Below, one piece after another: positions 1-8,999 of a DNA stretch of 64,000 nt (positions are counted from its first letter, which is position 1; every line of letters begins with the position of its first letter). This DNA comes from Mesorhizobium sophorae. Lineage in GTDB: Bacteria; Pseudomonadota; Alphaproteobacteria; Rhizobiales; Rhizobiaceae. Location of the stretch: positions 124,001-188,000 of the forward strand of contig NZ_NNRI01000013.1 in the NCBI RefSeq assembly GCF_002270415.1, in the 5' to 3' direction. A program made the position numbers and the translations under genes. The notes beneath the pieces were generated by a model, which was not told where the DNA came from, made no database searches, and was given only the letters and a program-made list of their open reading frames with translations.

Positions 1-684
1 GCGGCCAGCCTCAAGGACGCGCTCGACGCGGTGAACAAGGCATGCGAGGCCGATGTCGGCGAAGCCGCGACCGTCTCTTACGCGGCAAGCTCGGCGCTGG
101 CCAAGCAGATCGAGGGCGGCGCACCTGCCGACGTCTTTATTTCGGCCGACCTCGACTGGATGAAATATCTCTCCGACAAGAAGCTGACCAAGCCGGACAC
201 CGAAGTGAAGCTGCTCGGCAACGAGATCGTGCTGGTGGCGCCGAAGGACTCGACGGTTGAAACCAAGATCGAGAAGGGTTTTGACCTTGCCAAGCTGATT
301 GGCGACGGCAAGCTGGCCATGGGCGACTTCAAGGCTGTGCCGGCCGGCAAATACGGCAAGGCCGCGCTTGAATCGCTCGGTGTCTGGTCGTCGGTCGAAG
401 GCAAGGTGGCGCAGGCCGAGAATGTGCGCGCGGCGCTGAAGCTGGTTTCGACCGGCGAAGCCGCCCTCGGCATCGTCTACGCCACCGACGCGCATGCCGA
501 AAAGGGCGTCAAGGTGGTCGGCACCTTCCCGGAGGATTCGCATCCGCCGATCATCTATCCGGTTGCCCAGACCGCCGATTCGAAGGACAAGGATACGCCG
601 GCTTTCCTGAAATGCCTGCAGTCGGGCAAGGCTGGTGCGCTGTTCAAGGAGCAGGGATTTACCGTCCTGACGCCGAGCAATTGA
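1..684 (+). CDS. modA: ModA, molybdate ABC transporter substrate-binding protein (5' truncated by window edge)
   Basis: This is the periplasmic molybdate-binding protein that delivers the oxyanion to the ModB-ModC transporter. The reading frame is open from base 1, so the signal peptide and N-terminus lie outside the window. The visible part starts with AASLKDALDAV, the family's anion-loop region, followed by YAASSALAKQIEGGAPADVFISADLDWM, which is the typical ModA serine and alanine region that binds the oxyanion. The C-terminal part contains STGEAALGIVYATDA, also characteristic. modB starts 16 bases after the stop, so the two genes are surely cotranscribed. The family assignment is confident. 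Specificity for molybdate over tungstate cannot be read from the sequence. Confidence 0.95.
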   Translation, partial: AASLKDALDAVNKACEADVGEAATVSYAASSALAKQIEGGAPADVFISADLDWMKYLSDKKLTKPDTEVKLLGNEIVLVAPKDSTVETKIEKGFDLAKLIGDGKLAMGDFKAVPAGKYGKAALESLGVWSSVEGKVAQAENVRAALKLVSTGEAALGIVYATDAHAEKGVKVVGTFPEDSHPPIIYPVAQTADSKDKDTPAFLKCLQSGKAGALFKEQGFTVLTPSN

Positions 685-700
685 GGTACGAAACCAACGC

Positions 701-1405
701 ATGAACTGGCTGCTGGACCTCACTCCCGACGAATGGAATGCGGTCCGGCTGTCGATCAAGGTGGCGACGGTGGCGATGCTCGCCAGCCTGCCGCCGGGCA
801 TACTGATCGCGCTGCTGCTTGCCCGAGGACAATTCTGGGGCAAGACGCTGGTCAACGGCCTGGTCCATCTGCCGCTGATTCTGCCGCCGGTGGTGACGGG
901 CTATCTGCTGCTGCTGACCTTCGGTAAGCGAGGGCCGGCCGGCGCCTTCCTGGCCGAGCATTTTGGTATCGTCTTCTCGTTTCGCTGGACGGGTGCGGCG
1001 CTCGCTTGCGGCGTCATGGGCTTTCCCCTGATGGTGCGCGCCATCCGGCTGTCGATCGAGGCGGTTGACCGCAAGATGGAAGCGGCGGCGGGAACGCTCG
1101 GCGCAAATCCCTACTGGGTGTTCGCCACCATCACGCTGCCGCTGATCCTGCCCGGATTGATCGCCGGCGCCATCCTGGCTTTTGCCAAGGCGATGGGCGA
1201 GTTTGGCGCGACCATCACCTTCGTGTCCAACATCCCCAACGAGACGCAGACACTGCCGTCGGCGATCTACACCTTCACGCAAGTGCCGGGCGGTGACGAA
1301 GGCGCGCTCAGGCTGACGCTGATCTCCATTGTCATCTCGATGGCCGCACTGGTCGCTTCGGAGGTGCTGGCACGGCGTGTCGGCCGGCGGATGGACATTG
1401 AATGA
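701..1405 (+). CDS. modB: ModB, molybdate ABC transporter permease
   Basis: This 234-residue inner-membrane permease forms the channel for molybdate taken from ModA. It has about five hydrophobic segments. The cytoplasmic EAA loop that contacts the ATPase is visible as EAAAGTLGANPYW around residues 127-139. The length matches the family. The gene lies between modA and modC, and its stop overlaps the modC start (ATGA at 1402-1405), which implies translational coupling. The start at 701 follows a GAGG-containing leader directly after modA. Confidence 0.95.
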   Translation: MNWLLDLTPDEWNAVRLSIKVATVAMLASLPPGILIALLLARGQFWGKTLVNGLVHLPLILPPVVTGYLLLLTFGKRGPAGAFLAEHFGIVFSFRWTGAALACGVMGFPLMVRAIRLSIEAVDRKMEAAAGTLGANPYWVFATITLPLILPGLIAGAILAFAKAMGEFGATITFVSNIPNETQTLPSAIYTFTQVPGGDEGALRLTLISIVISMAALVASEVLARRVGRRMDIE

Positions 1406-2514
1406 CCGTCCTCGTCGACATCAGCCATCGCCTCGGCGATTTCAGCCTCGATGTTCGCTTCGAGAGCGCCGGGCGGCTGACGGCGTTGTTCGGACCCTCC
1501 GGGTCTGGCAAGACGACGCTGATCGATATGATCGCCGGGCTGATCCGGCCCGACACAGGGCGGATCGAGGTCGATGGCCGCGTGCTGGTCGACACGGGCG
1601 CTGGCATTTTCGTGCCAAAGCACAAGCGCCGCATCGGCATGGTGTTTCAGGATGCGCGGCTGTTTCCGCATATGAGCGTGGCCAGCAATTTGCGCTATGG
1701 CCGCTGGTTCACGCCGGCAACGGAGCGCTACGCCGAGATGGATGCCGTTGTCGAATTGCTCGGCATTGGACCGCTGCTGGACAGGCGACCGGCAAGGCTC
1801 TCGGGCGGCGAGAAGCAGCGCGTGGCGATCGGCCGGGCGTTGCTGACCAGCCCCAGATTGCTGCTCATGGATGAACCGCTGGCCTCACTCGACGAGGCGC
1901 GCAAGGCCGAGATCCTGCCCTATATCGAGCGGCTGCGCGACGAGACGAAAATCCCGATCGTCTATGTCAGCCATTCGGTTGCCGAGGTGGCGCGGCTGGC
2001 CACCGACGTGGTGACGCTGTCGCAAGGCCATGTCATCGCGAGCGGACCGACCGAGGCGGTGATGCAAAGGCTCGACCTGCTGCCGGCGGAGGAGCGCGCC
2101 GAGGGCGGCGCCGTGCTGGACACGAAGGTGCTGCACCATGACGAGATTTTCGGCATGACCGTGCTCGGCTCGGCCGCCGGCGAGATCCGGGTGCCGCGGC
2201 TGGCGATGACGACAGGGGCGCGGGTGCGCATCCGCATCCGAGCCCGCGACGTGATGATCGCAACGGAGAAACCGACAGGCCTCAGCGCGCTCAACATTCT
2301 GCCGGGCACCATTGTCGCCATCAGCCCGGGCGAGGGCGCGACAGTCGAGGTCGGCATCGACTGCAACGGCGCAACCGTGCTTGCCCGCATCACCGAGCAG
2401 TCGCGGCAGGGGCTGAAGCTTCGGCTCGGCGGCAAGGTTTTCGCGGTGGTCAAGACGGTGAGTTTCGACCGGGCAAACACCGGCGCCGGCCTGTCCGTCG
2501 AAGCGGATGGCTGA
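1402..2514 (+). CDS. modC: ModC, molybdate ABC transporter ATP-binding protein
   Basis: This 370-residue ATPase powers molybdate import. The Walker A motif GPSGSGKT is at residues 31-38, the ABC signature LSGGEKQR at 133-140, and Walker B LLLMDEP at 153-159. The C-terminal part, from about residue 290, looks like a TOBE/Mop-type domain that binds molybdate in this family. It includes SALNILPGTIVAISPGEG. The start codon overlaps the modB stop. The TOBE domain is notable because the regulator gene that follows has none. Confidence 0.95.
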   Translation: MTVLVDISHRLGDFSLDVRFESAGRLTALFGPSGSGKTTLIDMIAGLIRPDTGRIEVDGRVLVDTGAGIFVPKHKRRIGMVFQDARLFPHMSVASNLRYGRWFTPATERYAEMDAVVELLGIGPLLDRRPARLSGGEKQRVAIGRALLTSPRLLLMDEPLASLDEARKAEILPYIERLRDETKIPIVYVSHSVAEVARLATDVVTLSQGHVIASGPTEAVMQRLDLLPAEERAEGGAVLDTKVLHHDEIFGMTVLGSAAGEIRVPRLAMTTGARVRIRIRARDVMIATEKPTGLSALNILPGTIVAISPGEGATVEVGIDCNGATVLARITEQSRQGLKLRLGGKVFAVVKTVSFDRANTGAGLSVEADG

Positions 2515-2518
2515 CCAT

Positions 2519-2541
2519 CGCTATGTTTTTTTGGAATAGCG
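2519..2541. promoter_or_regulatory. Candidate ModE binding site (Mo-box-like inverted repeat)
   Basis: The sequence CGCTAT at 2519-2524 is repeated inverted as ATAGCG at 2536-2541, with an 11-base T-rich spacer. The half-site fits the CGnTAT core of known molybdate boxes. It sits just after modC and 55 bases before the modE-like start, where it could mediate autoregulation. It has only 6-bp arms, so the match is suggestive rather than strong. Confidence 0.45.
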
Positions 2542-2595
2542 GTATCGCGGAAGAGCTTCTAGTATGGGATCGGGCGTGACCGCGGAGGAGCCAAA

Positions 2596-2937
2596 ATGCC
2601 GTCGCTGAGCTTGCGGATAAATCTCGACCCCGACGGGCGCATCGGACCGGGCAAGATCGAGCTTCTCGAGCAGATCGCCGCCTTCGGCTCGATCTCTGCT
2701 GCGGCGCGTGGCATGGAAATGTCCTACAAGCATGCCTGGGACCTGGTCGAAGATATGAACCGGGTGTTCGGCAAGCCGCTGGTCGCGGCGCAGACCGGTG
2801 GCCGCAAGGGCGGCGGCGCGCAACTGACGGCGGTGGGTCTTGCGGTTGTCAGCCGCTTCCGGGCCATCGAGCGCGCGGCGGCTGCTGCGGCTGCGACGCA
2901 CATGGAGGCGTTGCAGGCTGAAATCGATGCCGGATGA
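2596..2937 (+). CDS. One-domain ModE-like winged-helix regulator
   Basis: This 113-residue protein corresponds to the N-terminal DNA-binding domain of ModE, the molybdate-responsive LysR-type winged-helix regulator. The helix-turn-helix is about residues 31-57 (GSISAAARGMEMSYKHAWDL), followed by GGRKGGGAQLT, the ModE wing. It ends in an alanine-rich helix with no TOBE (molbindin) domain, so this protein cannot bind molybdate the way E. coli ModE does. One-domain ModE proteins are known from other rhizobia and Agrobacterium. It follows modABC on the same strand and probably controls that operon, with a candidate site at 2519-2541. Confidence 0.85.
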   Translation: MPSLSLRINLDPDGRIGPGKIELLEQIAAFGSISAAARGMEMSYKHAWDLVEDMNRVFGKPLVAAQTGGRKGGGAQLTAVGLAVVSRFRAIERAAAAAAATHMEALQAEIDAG

Positions 2938-3212
2938 AAGGTGCCGAGCGGAAGACGGGACGCCCTGGCGCAGTTCACGGCGCCAACCAGAGGGCGGTGC
3001 CAACAACATCATCGCAACGGTTGCTTTGTGCGCTCGCGGGCCAGTTGTCCGGCTCCGGATTCTTGGTTAGAATTGGCACCTCTTGGTTAGACGACACGTT
3101 GATGCACAGCAGATCGGCCCCCCTGAGCACTCGATACATCGAGGAAACTGAGGCCATGATCTTGGAAGCGGCGCGGCACTAGCAATAACTCAACACGAAG
3201 AGGCGCTGCGCG

Positions 3213-4088
3213 ATGAGGGTACTGCTTCGGCTTACCTATGTCTGGCGGCTATTGCCTCGCGCAATGCGGGCTCGGCTTGCCTCGCTTCCCCTGTTGAGAA
3301 GACTGCTGCCGCTGCTCAGGCGCGGGCTAATTCGAATGGACGCCGGCTCCACAGAGTTTCACCGAAACGACCTGACTGCCCTTGTCGGACGCAAATCAGC
3401 CCTTGAGATCGGGCCTTTCACCAACCCAACGCTTCGCGGTCCAAACGTCAGATATCTCGACGTCTTGGACAAGCAGGGCCTGATCAAGAGGGCGGATGCG
3501 GTCGGCTACCCATACTCCACCGCCCCTGTGGATATCGACTATGTCTCCAGCACCGGCGATTTGGGTATCGTCGCCAAGACGTTTGACTTCTGCCTGAGCA
3601 GTCACTGCATCGAGCATCAACCGGATCTGATCCACCATCTGAGACAGGTCGAGAGGATTCTCGTGCCGACAGGCAGATACCTCCTGATTGTACCGGACAA
3701 GCGCTATTGCTTCGATCACTTCATTCCAGAGAGCTCAATTGCAGATTTCATCAACGCTCGGGGCAACAGCGTTCACAGCGTAAAGAGCGTCATCGAACAC
3801 AGAGCCCTGATCACGCACAATGACGCTGCCCGTCATTGGGCCGGAGATCATGGGCTGCCGGTTTATCGGCAGAATATTGCTGCCGTCTCCGTGGCCATGA
3901 GCGAATATGACAATTCCGGCGGGGCATACGTCGATGTTCACGCGTGGCAATTTACGCCGCAAAGCTTCCGCGACGGCATAGAGGCACTTTCCAATCTCGG
4001 TCTCATCGGGCTGGATGTCGAGCAAGTCTATGCCACGCCGCACAACAACTTTGAATTCTGCGCAATTTTGAAACGACGGCAGGCGTAG
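3213..4088 (+). CDS. Class I SAM-dependent methyltransferase
   Basis: This 291-residue protein has a type 11 methyltransferase core. The SAM-binding motif I is ALEIGPF at residues 63-69. The segment FDFCLSSHCIEHQPDL around 124-139 is the post-I region, and LVPTGRYLLIVPDKRY around 150-165 is motif III. A basic, leucine-rich N-terminus (residues 1-40) precedes the domain. The substrate is unknown. Proteins of this shape often sit in surface glycan loci, but no glycan genes are nearby. Base composition is somewhat less GC-rich than the flanks, and the gene stands between mod genes and cobF, so it may be a local insertion. The 275 bases before it hold no convincing gene. Confidence 0.7.
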   Translation: MRVLLRLTYVWRLLPRAMRARLASLPLLRRLLPLLRRGLIRMDAGSTEFHRNDLTALVGRKSALEIGPFTNPTLRGPNVRYLDVLDKQGLIKRADAVGYPYSTAPVDIDYVSSTGDLGIVAKTFDFCLSSHCIEHQPDLIHHLRQVERILVPTGRYLLIVPDKRYCFDHFIPESSIADFINARGNSVHSVKSVIEHRALITHNDAARHWAGDHGLPVYRQNIAAVSVAMSEYDNSGGAYVDVHAWQFTPQSFRDGIEALSNLGLIGLDVEQVYATPHNNFEFCAILKRRQA

Positions 4089-4120
4089 GTCGTTAGGTTT
4101 GGACCTTCGGTTCCTGAAAA

Positions 4121-4900
4121 TTACCGATCGTCCTGCGGCTCGCCAGGCTTGCGCAGCAGATACGTATCCATGATCCAGCCCTTTTGCAGACGGGCTTCCT
4201 CGCGGACCCTTTCGATCTCCGGGCCGACATCGCCGATCCGGCCCGAGAGAATAATCTCGTCCGCTGTGCCGAGATAGGCGCCCCAATGGATAGCGACATC
4301 CTTGTCGGCAAGCGTGTTGAACGCGCATTTTCCGTCCAGCATGACGACGGTGCTGCCGGCATTGTCGGCCAGGCCCTCCTGGGAGAGGCGGCGGCCGGTG
4401 GTGACGAGGACGGAATCGCCAATGCGGTTCAGCGCCATTTTGTGGCTGGCGGCAAGCGCCTGGATAGCGGTGATGCCTGGAATGACCTCCAGTTCGAACG
4501 CGACATTGCCTCTCAGGCGCACGCGCTCGAGGATGCGCAGCGCGCTGTCGTAGAGCGAGGGATCGCCCCAGATCAGAAAGGCGCCGCAGTGATCCTGCGC
4601 AATCTCGTCGCGGATCAGGGCTTCGTAGATGGCGGCAATGGCCTCGTGCCAGTCGTCGACCGTCGAGCGGTAGGAGGGCGCCGGCTCGGCGCGCACCGGC
4701 ACGTCGAATTCGACGCGGCGCGACTTCGGGTTGGTGACGAAGCGATCGCAGATCTGGCGGCGCAGGTCGGCAAGGTCGTTCTTCTTCGCGCCCTTATCGG
4801 GAATGAACAGCACGTCGGCGCGGTTGAGGCCGTTTATGGCCTGAACGGTCATGTGGTCTGGATTGCCGGCGCCGATGCCGATGACGAGAAGCTTGCGCAT
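4121..4900 (-). CDS. cobF: CobF, precorrin-6A synthase (deacetylating)
   Basis: CobF is the SAM-dependent C1-methyltransferase of the aerobic cobalamin pathway. It converts precorrin-5 to precorrin-6A with loss of the C20 fragment as acetate. The 259-residue protein begins with the tetrapyrrole methylase nucleotide loop VIGIGAGNPDHMT (residues 6-18) and carries LIWGDPSLYDS mid-protein. It lies about 59 kb from the cobM-cobA-cobB-cobS-cobT cluster at the other end of the window and is convergent with the methyltransferase gene at 3213-4088. An orphan cobF is plausible in Rhizobiales. Confidence 0.92.
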   Translation of the reverse strand: MRKLLVIGIGAGNPDHMTVQAINGLNRADVLFIPDKGAKKNDLADLRRQICDRFVTNPKSRRVEFDVPVRAEPAPSYRSTVDDWHEAIAAIYEALIRDEIAQDHCGAFLIWGDPSLYDSALRILERVRLRGNVAFELEVIPGITAIQALAASHKMALNRIGDSVLVTTGRRLSQEGLADNAGSTVVMLDGKCAFNTLADKDVAIHWGAYLGTADEIILSGRIGDVGPEIERVREEARLQKGWIMDTYLLRKPGEPQDDR

Positions 4901-5031
4901 GGAACGATCTCCTGCCCGATCGAAACCTGTTAGTCCAGAGCGTCATGGCGTGCCCGCGGATGCGGAAGGGCTTTGAAACGCCACATTGAAACGGCTAGGG
5001 TCGTGTCGGCATTCTAGCCGAGGGGGCTTCC

Positions 5032-6048
5032 ATGTTGCGATACGTCCTGACCGCCGTGCTGGCGCTTTCAGCCGCGCCTGCATTCGCCAATGATTCGGTT
5101 GCCGAGCTCGGCACCGGCGGCCTGATCCTGTCGCGCAGCGATGCCGTGTCGATGCAAAGCGAGGACCTCTTCATCTCGCCGCAAAAGGTGACGGTCGACT
5201 ACGTCTTCCACAACAACACCGACAAGGATGTCGACGCGATCGTCGCCTTCCCGATGCCCGACATTTCTGGCGATCCCGAGGAGATGCCGGCGATTCCTGA
5301 AAATCAGAGCGACAATTTTCTCGGCTTCGAGGTGACGATCGACGGTGTCGCCGCCAAGCCCCAGCTCGAGCAGAAGGTGTTCGCGCTCGGCATCGACATC
5401 GGTGCCGATCTGAAGGCTCAGAATGTGCCGTTCAACCCGTTCGGCGACGAGGCGAAGGCCGCATTGGCAAAGCTGCCGCAAGCGGTGGCCGACGATTGGG
5501 TCAACCGCGGCATCATCATCGAGGACACGATTGACGACAGCCCCGGCGCGAAACCCAACTACGCGCCGTTCTGGCAATTGCGGTCGACCTACTGGTGGCG
5601 CTCGACCTTTCCGGCCAACAAGGACGTTCATGTCTCGCACCGTTACAAGCCGAGCGTCGGCGGCACGTCTTCGGTCAGCTTTTTCTTCGACGGCAAGTTC
5701 CAGGGCCAATACGCCAGCTACAAGACCCGTTACTGCATGGACGACACCTTCGAGAACGCGGTGCGCAAGGCGGCGAAGGATGGTCCAGACGGCTATCCCC
5801 AGTACAACGAAAGCCGCATCGCCTATATCCTGACCACGGGCGGCAACTGGGCGGCGGGCACCATCGGCAAGTTCAAGCTGACCGTCGACAAGGTCAATCC
5901 GAAAGCGCTGGTCTCGTTCTGCGGCGACAATGTCAAAAAGGTCGGGCCGACGACGTTCGAGATGACGGCAGACGATTTCTATCCCGAGCACGACATCGAC
6001 ATCCTGCTTCTCGATCCGACGGCCAGCAATGGCGGGGAGGCCAACTGA
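5032..6048 (+). CDS. DUF4424 domain-containing exported protein
   Basis: This 338-residue protein begins with a clear signal peptide (about residues 1-19, ending APAFA) and is presumably periplasmic. The body matches the DUF4424 family, with ELGTGGLILSRSDAVSMQSEDLFIS near the N-terminus and VDYVFHNNTDKDVDAIVAFPMP after it. The biochemical role of the family is unknown. Its stop overlaps the folA start (TGATG at 6046-6050), so the two genes share a transcript. The pairing is probably positional rather than functional. Confidence 0.8.
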   Translation: MLRYVLTAVLALSAAPAFANDSVAELGTGGLILSRSDAVSMQSEDLFISPQKVTVDYVFHNNTDKDVDAIVAFPMPDISGDPEEMPAIPENQSDNFLGFEVTIDGVAAKPQLEQKVFALGIDIGADLKAQNVPFNPFGDEAKAALAKLPQAVADDWVNRGIIIEDTIDDSPGAKPNYAPFWQLRSTYWWRSTFPANKDVHVSHRYKPSVGGTSSVSFFFDGKFQGQYASYKTRYCMDDTFENAVRKAAKDGPDGYPQYNESRIAYILTTGGNWAAGTIGKFKLTVDKVNPKALVSFCGDNVKKVGPTTFEMTADDFYPEHDIDILLLDPTASNGGEAN

Positions 6049-6566
6049 TGCATGTCGCGATTTATGTTGCCATTGCCGAGAACGGCGTGATCGGGCGGGA
6101 TGGCGGGCTGCCCTGGCGGCTGTCCACCGATCTCAAGCGCTTCAAGGCCGACACGATGGGCAAGCCGATCATCATGGGCCGCAAGACCTTTGAAGGCATC
6201 GGCCGGCCACTGCCGGGCAGACTGAACATCGTGGTCACCCGCGACAAGGCCTGGCGCGCCGAGGGTATCGAGGTGGTGCATTCACTCGAAGCCGCGATCC
6301 AACTGGCGACGGTGCGCGGGCGCTGCATGGTCGGTGTGGACGAGGTCTGCGTCATCGGGGGCGGCGAAATCTACGCCCAGGCGCTGCCGCTGGCCGACCG
6401 GCTGCACGTCACCCATGTGCTGGCAGCGGTCGACGGCGATGCGCATTTCCCGCCGATCGATCCCAATTCCTGGCGTATGGTCAGCTCACAGGAGATTCCG
6501 GCGGGGGAAAAGGACAGCCACGCGACGCGCTATTCGATTTACGAGCGCCGCCGCGACGTGCATTGA
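6048..6566 (+). CDS. folA: Dihydrofolate reductase
   Basis: FolA reduces dihydrofolate to tetrahydrofolate with NADPH. The start at 6048 overlaps the preceding stop by one base and gives a 172-residue protein of standard length. The N-terminal motif AENGVIGRDGGLPWRLSTDLKRFK contains the catalytic acid as Asp28. PIIMGRKTFEGIGRPLPGRLNIVVTR is the NADPH-binding segment, and VCVIGGGEIYAQALPLADRLHVT is the C-terminal GG motif. The frame extends upstream inside the DUF4424 gene, but only this start fits the family. Confidence 0.95.
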   Translation: MHVAIYVAIAENGVIGRDGGLPWRLSTDLKRFKADTMGKPIIMGRKTFEGIGRPLPGRLNIVVTRDKAWRAEGIEVVHSLEAAIQLATVRGRCMVGVDEVCVIGGGEIYAQALPLADRLHVTHVLAAVDGDAHFPPIDPNSWRMVSSQEIPAGEKDSHATRYSIYERRRDVH

Positions 6567-6716
6567 AAGACGACAAAGGGTCGCGACTGGGCCAAATCGG
6601 ACGAAGTCGGCAACGCATCGCGTTGAAAGCGTCTCGTGGCGTCCCTATAGAAGAACGATACTGGATTTCGCGCCATAATACCGGCGCTTGAGGGAATTCC
6701 ATGCGAAAGGACATTC

Positions 6717-7829
6717 ATGCCCTGGAACGATAAAAGCGGCGGCGGCGGCCCATGGGGCGGCGGCGGCAACAATCAGGGACCCTGGGGGCAGGGACCAAAG
6801 GGACCGAGCGGCCCGCAGGGCTCGCCTCCCGATCTCGAAGACATCATCCGCCGCGGCCAGGACAGGCTACGGCGCGCACTGCCGGGTGGCGGTGGCGCAA
6901 GCCCGGCTATTTTCGCGCTGATTGCGGCAGCATTAGTGGTGCTGTGGGCGTTCCAGGCGGTTTACACCGTGCAGCCCGATGAGGTCGCGGTTGAACTGCG
7001 CTTTGGCAAGCCGAAGGCCGAACTGTCGCAACCCGGCCTGCATTTCCATTGGTGGCCGCTCGAAACCGTCGAGACGGCCAAGATTTCCGAACAGCTCGTC
7101 GACATTGGCGGCGGCAACACCAGCGGCAACGGCCTGATGCTTTCGGGCGACCAGAACATCGTCAATGTCCAGTTCTCGGTAGCCTATCAGGTCTCCGACC
7201 CCCGGGCCTATCTGTTCGACGTCTCCGATCCCGACGGCATGCTGCGGCAGGTTGCCGAAAGCGCCATGCGCGAAGCCGTCGGCCGCCGGCCGGCGCAGGA
7301 CATCTTCCGCGATGACCGCCAGGGCATCGCCGCCTCGGTTCGCGAAATCATCCAGACCACTCTGGACGGCTACAAGGCGGGCCTCAACGTCAATGCCGTC
7401 TCGATCGAGGATGCAGCACCGCCACGCGAGGTGGCCGATGCGTTCGACGAGGTGCAGCGTGCCGAGCAGGACGAGGACAAGTTCGTCGAGCAGGCCAACC
7501 AGTACTCCAACCAGAAGCTCGGCCAGGCGCGCGGCGAGGCCGCACAAGTTCGCGAAGACGCGGCCGCCTACAAGAACCGGGTCGTGCAGGAAGCCGAAGG
7601 CGAGGCGCAGCGCTTCATCTCCGTCTATGACGAATATGCCAAGGCGCCGGATGTGACACGCAAGCGCCTCTATCTGGAAACCATGGAGAGAGTTCTGAAG
7701 GATTCGAACAAGGTGATCGTCGAGCAGGGCAACGGGCAAGGGGTCGTTCCCTATCTGCCGCTGCCGGCATTGCAGCCGAAGGCGCCGGCACCGGCCGCCC
7801 CTGCTGCCGTTACGGGAGGTAACCAGTAA
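6717..7829 (+). CDS. hflK: HflK, FtsH protease modulator subunit
   Basis: HflK forms with HflC a large SPFH-family assembly in the inner membrane that surrounds FtsH and controls its proteolysis. The 370-residue protein has a flexible N-terminus rich in Gly, Pro and Trp (residues 1-38), one membrane span at about 63-83, then the SPFH domain beginning YTVQPDEVAVELRFGK and a long charged coiled coil. The C-terminus is Ala and Pro rich. The stop overlaps the hflC start (TAATG at 7827-7831), the usual hflK-hflC arrangement. Confidence 0.95.
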   Translation: MPWNDKSGGGGPWGGGGNNQGPWGQGPKGPSGPQGSPPDLEDIIRRGQDRLRRALPGGGGASPAIFALIAAALVVLWAFQAVYTVQPDEVAVELRFGKPKAELSQPGLHFHWWPLETVETAKISEQLVDIGGGNTSGNGLMLSGDQNIVNVQFSVAYQVSDPRAYLFDVSDPDGMLRQVAESAMREAVGRRPAQDIFRDDRQGIAASVREIIQTTLDGYKAGLNVNAVSIEDAAPPREVADAFDEVQRAEQDEDKFVEQANQYSNQKLGQARGEAAQVREDAAAYKNRVVQEAEGEAQRFISVYDEYAKAPDVTRKRLYLETMERVLKDSNKVIVEQGNGQGVVPYLPLPALQPKAPAPAAPAAVTGGNQ

Positions 7830-8797
7830 TGGCCAATCGTCTCCCCATCATCGTCGTCGCCGTGGCGATCATCCTGTTCCTGCTCTACTCGTCGGTGTTC
7901 GTGGTCAATGCGCGCCAGCAGGCGCTGGTCCTCAGGTTCGGCGAGATCGTCGACGTCAAGAGCGAACCCGGCATCTACTTCAAGGCGCCATTCTCGTTCT
8001 TCGACGCCGATACGGTGCAGCTGATCGAGAACCGGGTGCTGCGCTTCGACCTCGACAACATCCGCGTCCAGGTGTCGGGCGGCAAGTTCTATGAGGTCGA
8101 TGCCTTCATCGCCTATCGCATCTCGGATCCGCGCGTCTTCCGTGCCGCCGTGTCCGGTCAGATCGAACTGGCAGAAGCCCGGCTCAGGACGCGTCTCGAC
8201 GCTGCCTTGCGCCGTGTCTACGGTCTGCGCGATTTCGAGGCCGCGCTCTCCGAACAGCGCGCCGTGATGATGCGCGAAGTCCGCGATCAGCTCCGGCCCG
8301 ACGCCACGTCGCTCGGCCTGCAGATCGAGGATGTGCGCATCCGCCGTACCGATCTCACCGCGGAAGTCTCGCAGCAGACATACGACCGCATGAAGGCCGA
8401 ACGCCTGGCAGAGGCTGCGCGGCTGAGGGCACGCGGCAACGAAGCGGCACAGCGCATCACGGCTCGCGCCGATCGCGAAGTGGTCGAGATCGTTGCCGAA
8501 GCGCGCAAAGAGTCGGAAATCCTGCGAGGCGAGGGCGAAGCCCAGCGCAGCGCCACCTTCGCGGAAGCGTATAAGCGCGACCCGGCCTTCTTCGATTTCT
8601 ATCGGTCGATGAACGCCTATGGCACGGCGCTGGACAACACCGGGACGACCATGGTGCTGTCGCCGAACTCGGAGTTCTTCCGGTTCTTCCGCGATCCTGA
8701 TGGCAAGGAGGCGCCGGCGAAGCCGGTTTCACCGGCACCTGCCGCGCCGGCGACGGCACCTGCCGCGCCGGCGGCACAGCCCAGCACTAGCCCGTAG
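7829..8797 (+). CDS. hflC: HflC, FtsH protease modulator subunit
   Basis: HflC is the partner of HflK in the FtsH-regulating complex. The 322-residue protein has an N-terminal membrane span (about residues 5-25), the SPFH segment FVVNARQQALVLRFGEIVD, and a coiled-coil region that includes RADREVVEIVAEARKESEILRGEGEAQR, typical of HflC. The C-terminal 35 residues are a low-complexity Pro and Ala tail (PAAPATAPAAPAAQ). Downstream are a DUF2065 gene and a Deg protease, the same order found in many alphaproteobacteria. Confidence 0.95.
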   Translation: MANRLPIIVVAVAIILFLLYSSVFVVNARQQALVLRFGEIVDVKSEPGIYFKAPFSFFDADTVQLIENRVLRFDLDNIRVQVSGGKFYEVDAFIAYRISDPRVFRAAVSGQIELAEARLRTRLDAALRRVYGLRDFEAALSEQRAVMMREVRDQLRPDATSLGLQIEDVRIRRTDLTAEVSQQTYDRMKAERLAEAARLRARGNEAAQRITARADREVVEIVAEARKESEILRGEGEAQRSATFAEAYKRDPAFFDFYRSMNAYGTALDNTGTTMVLSPNSEFFRFFRDPDGKEAPAKPVSPAPAAPATAPAAPAAQPSTSP

Positions 8798-8803
8798 CGG
8801 CAG

Positions 8804-8992
8804 GTGCAGGACTTTCTCGCCGCCATGGGCCTTGTCCTTGTGATAGAAGGTCTGGTCTATGGCGGCTTTCCAGGCCTTGCCAGGAAGCTCGCCACTGAAG
8901 TGTTGTCGCTGCCCGAGAATGCGTTGCGGATCGCCGGGCTGGCGGCGATTGCCATCGGTGTCGGCATCGTCTGGCTGGTGCGAAGCGGGTGA
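8804..8992 (+). CDS. DUF2065 small membrane protein (GTG start)
   Basis: This 62-residue protein has two predicted membrane spans, at about residues 4-22 and 40-60, separated by a loop with GGFPGLARKL. This is the DUF2065 pattern, usually about 60 residues long and commonly found beside hflC. The only start that gives the full family length is the GTG at 8804. The first ATG lies seven codons in. The gene begins six bases after the hflC stop and is very likely in that operon. Its function is unknown, and a role in the HflKC-FtsH system is inferred only from position. Confidence 0.8.
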   Translation: MQDFLAAMGLVLVIEGLVYGGFPGLARKLATEVLSLPENALRIAGLAAIAIGVGIVWLVRSG

Positions 8993-8999
8993 GGGCGGC

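Noticed and set aside
2934..3182. An 82-codon frame between the ModE-like gene and the methyltransferase gene
   Set aside because: There is no ribosome site, its composition is random-like and it resembles no family. The 275-base region holds no gene I can support.
4901..5031. Cobalamin riboswitch upstream of cobF or near the cob operon
   Set aside because: No B12-box (GCCACTG-type core) was found next to cobF. The start of the cobM operon is outside the window.
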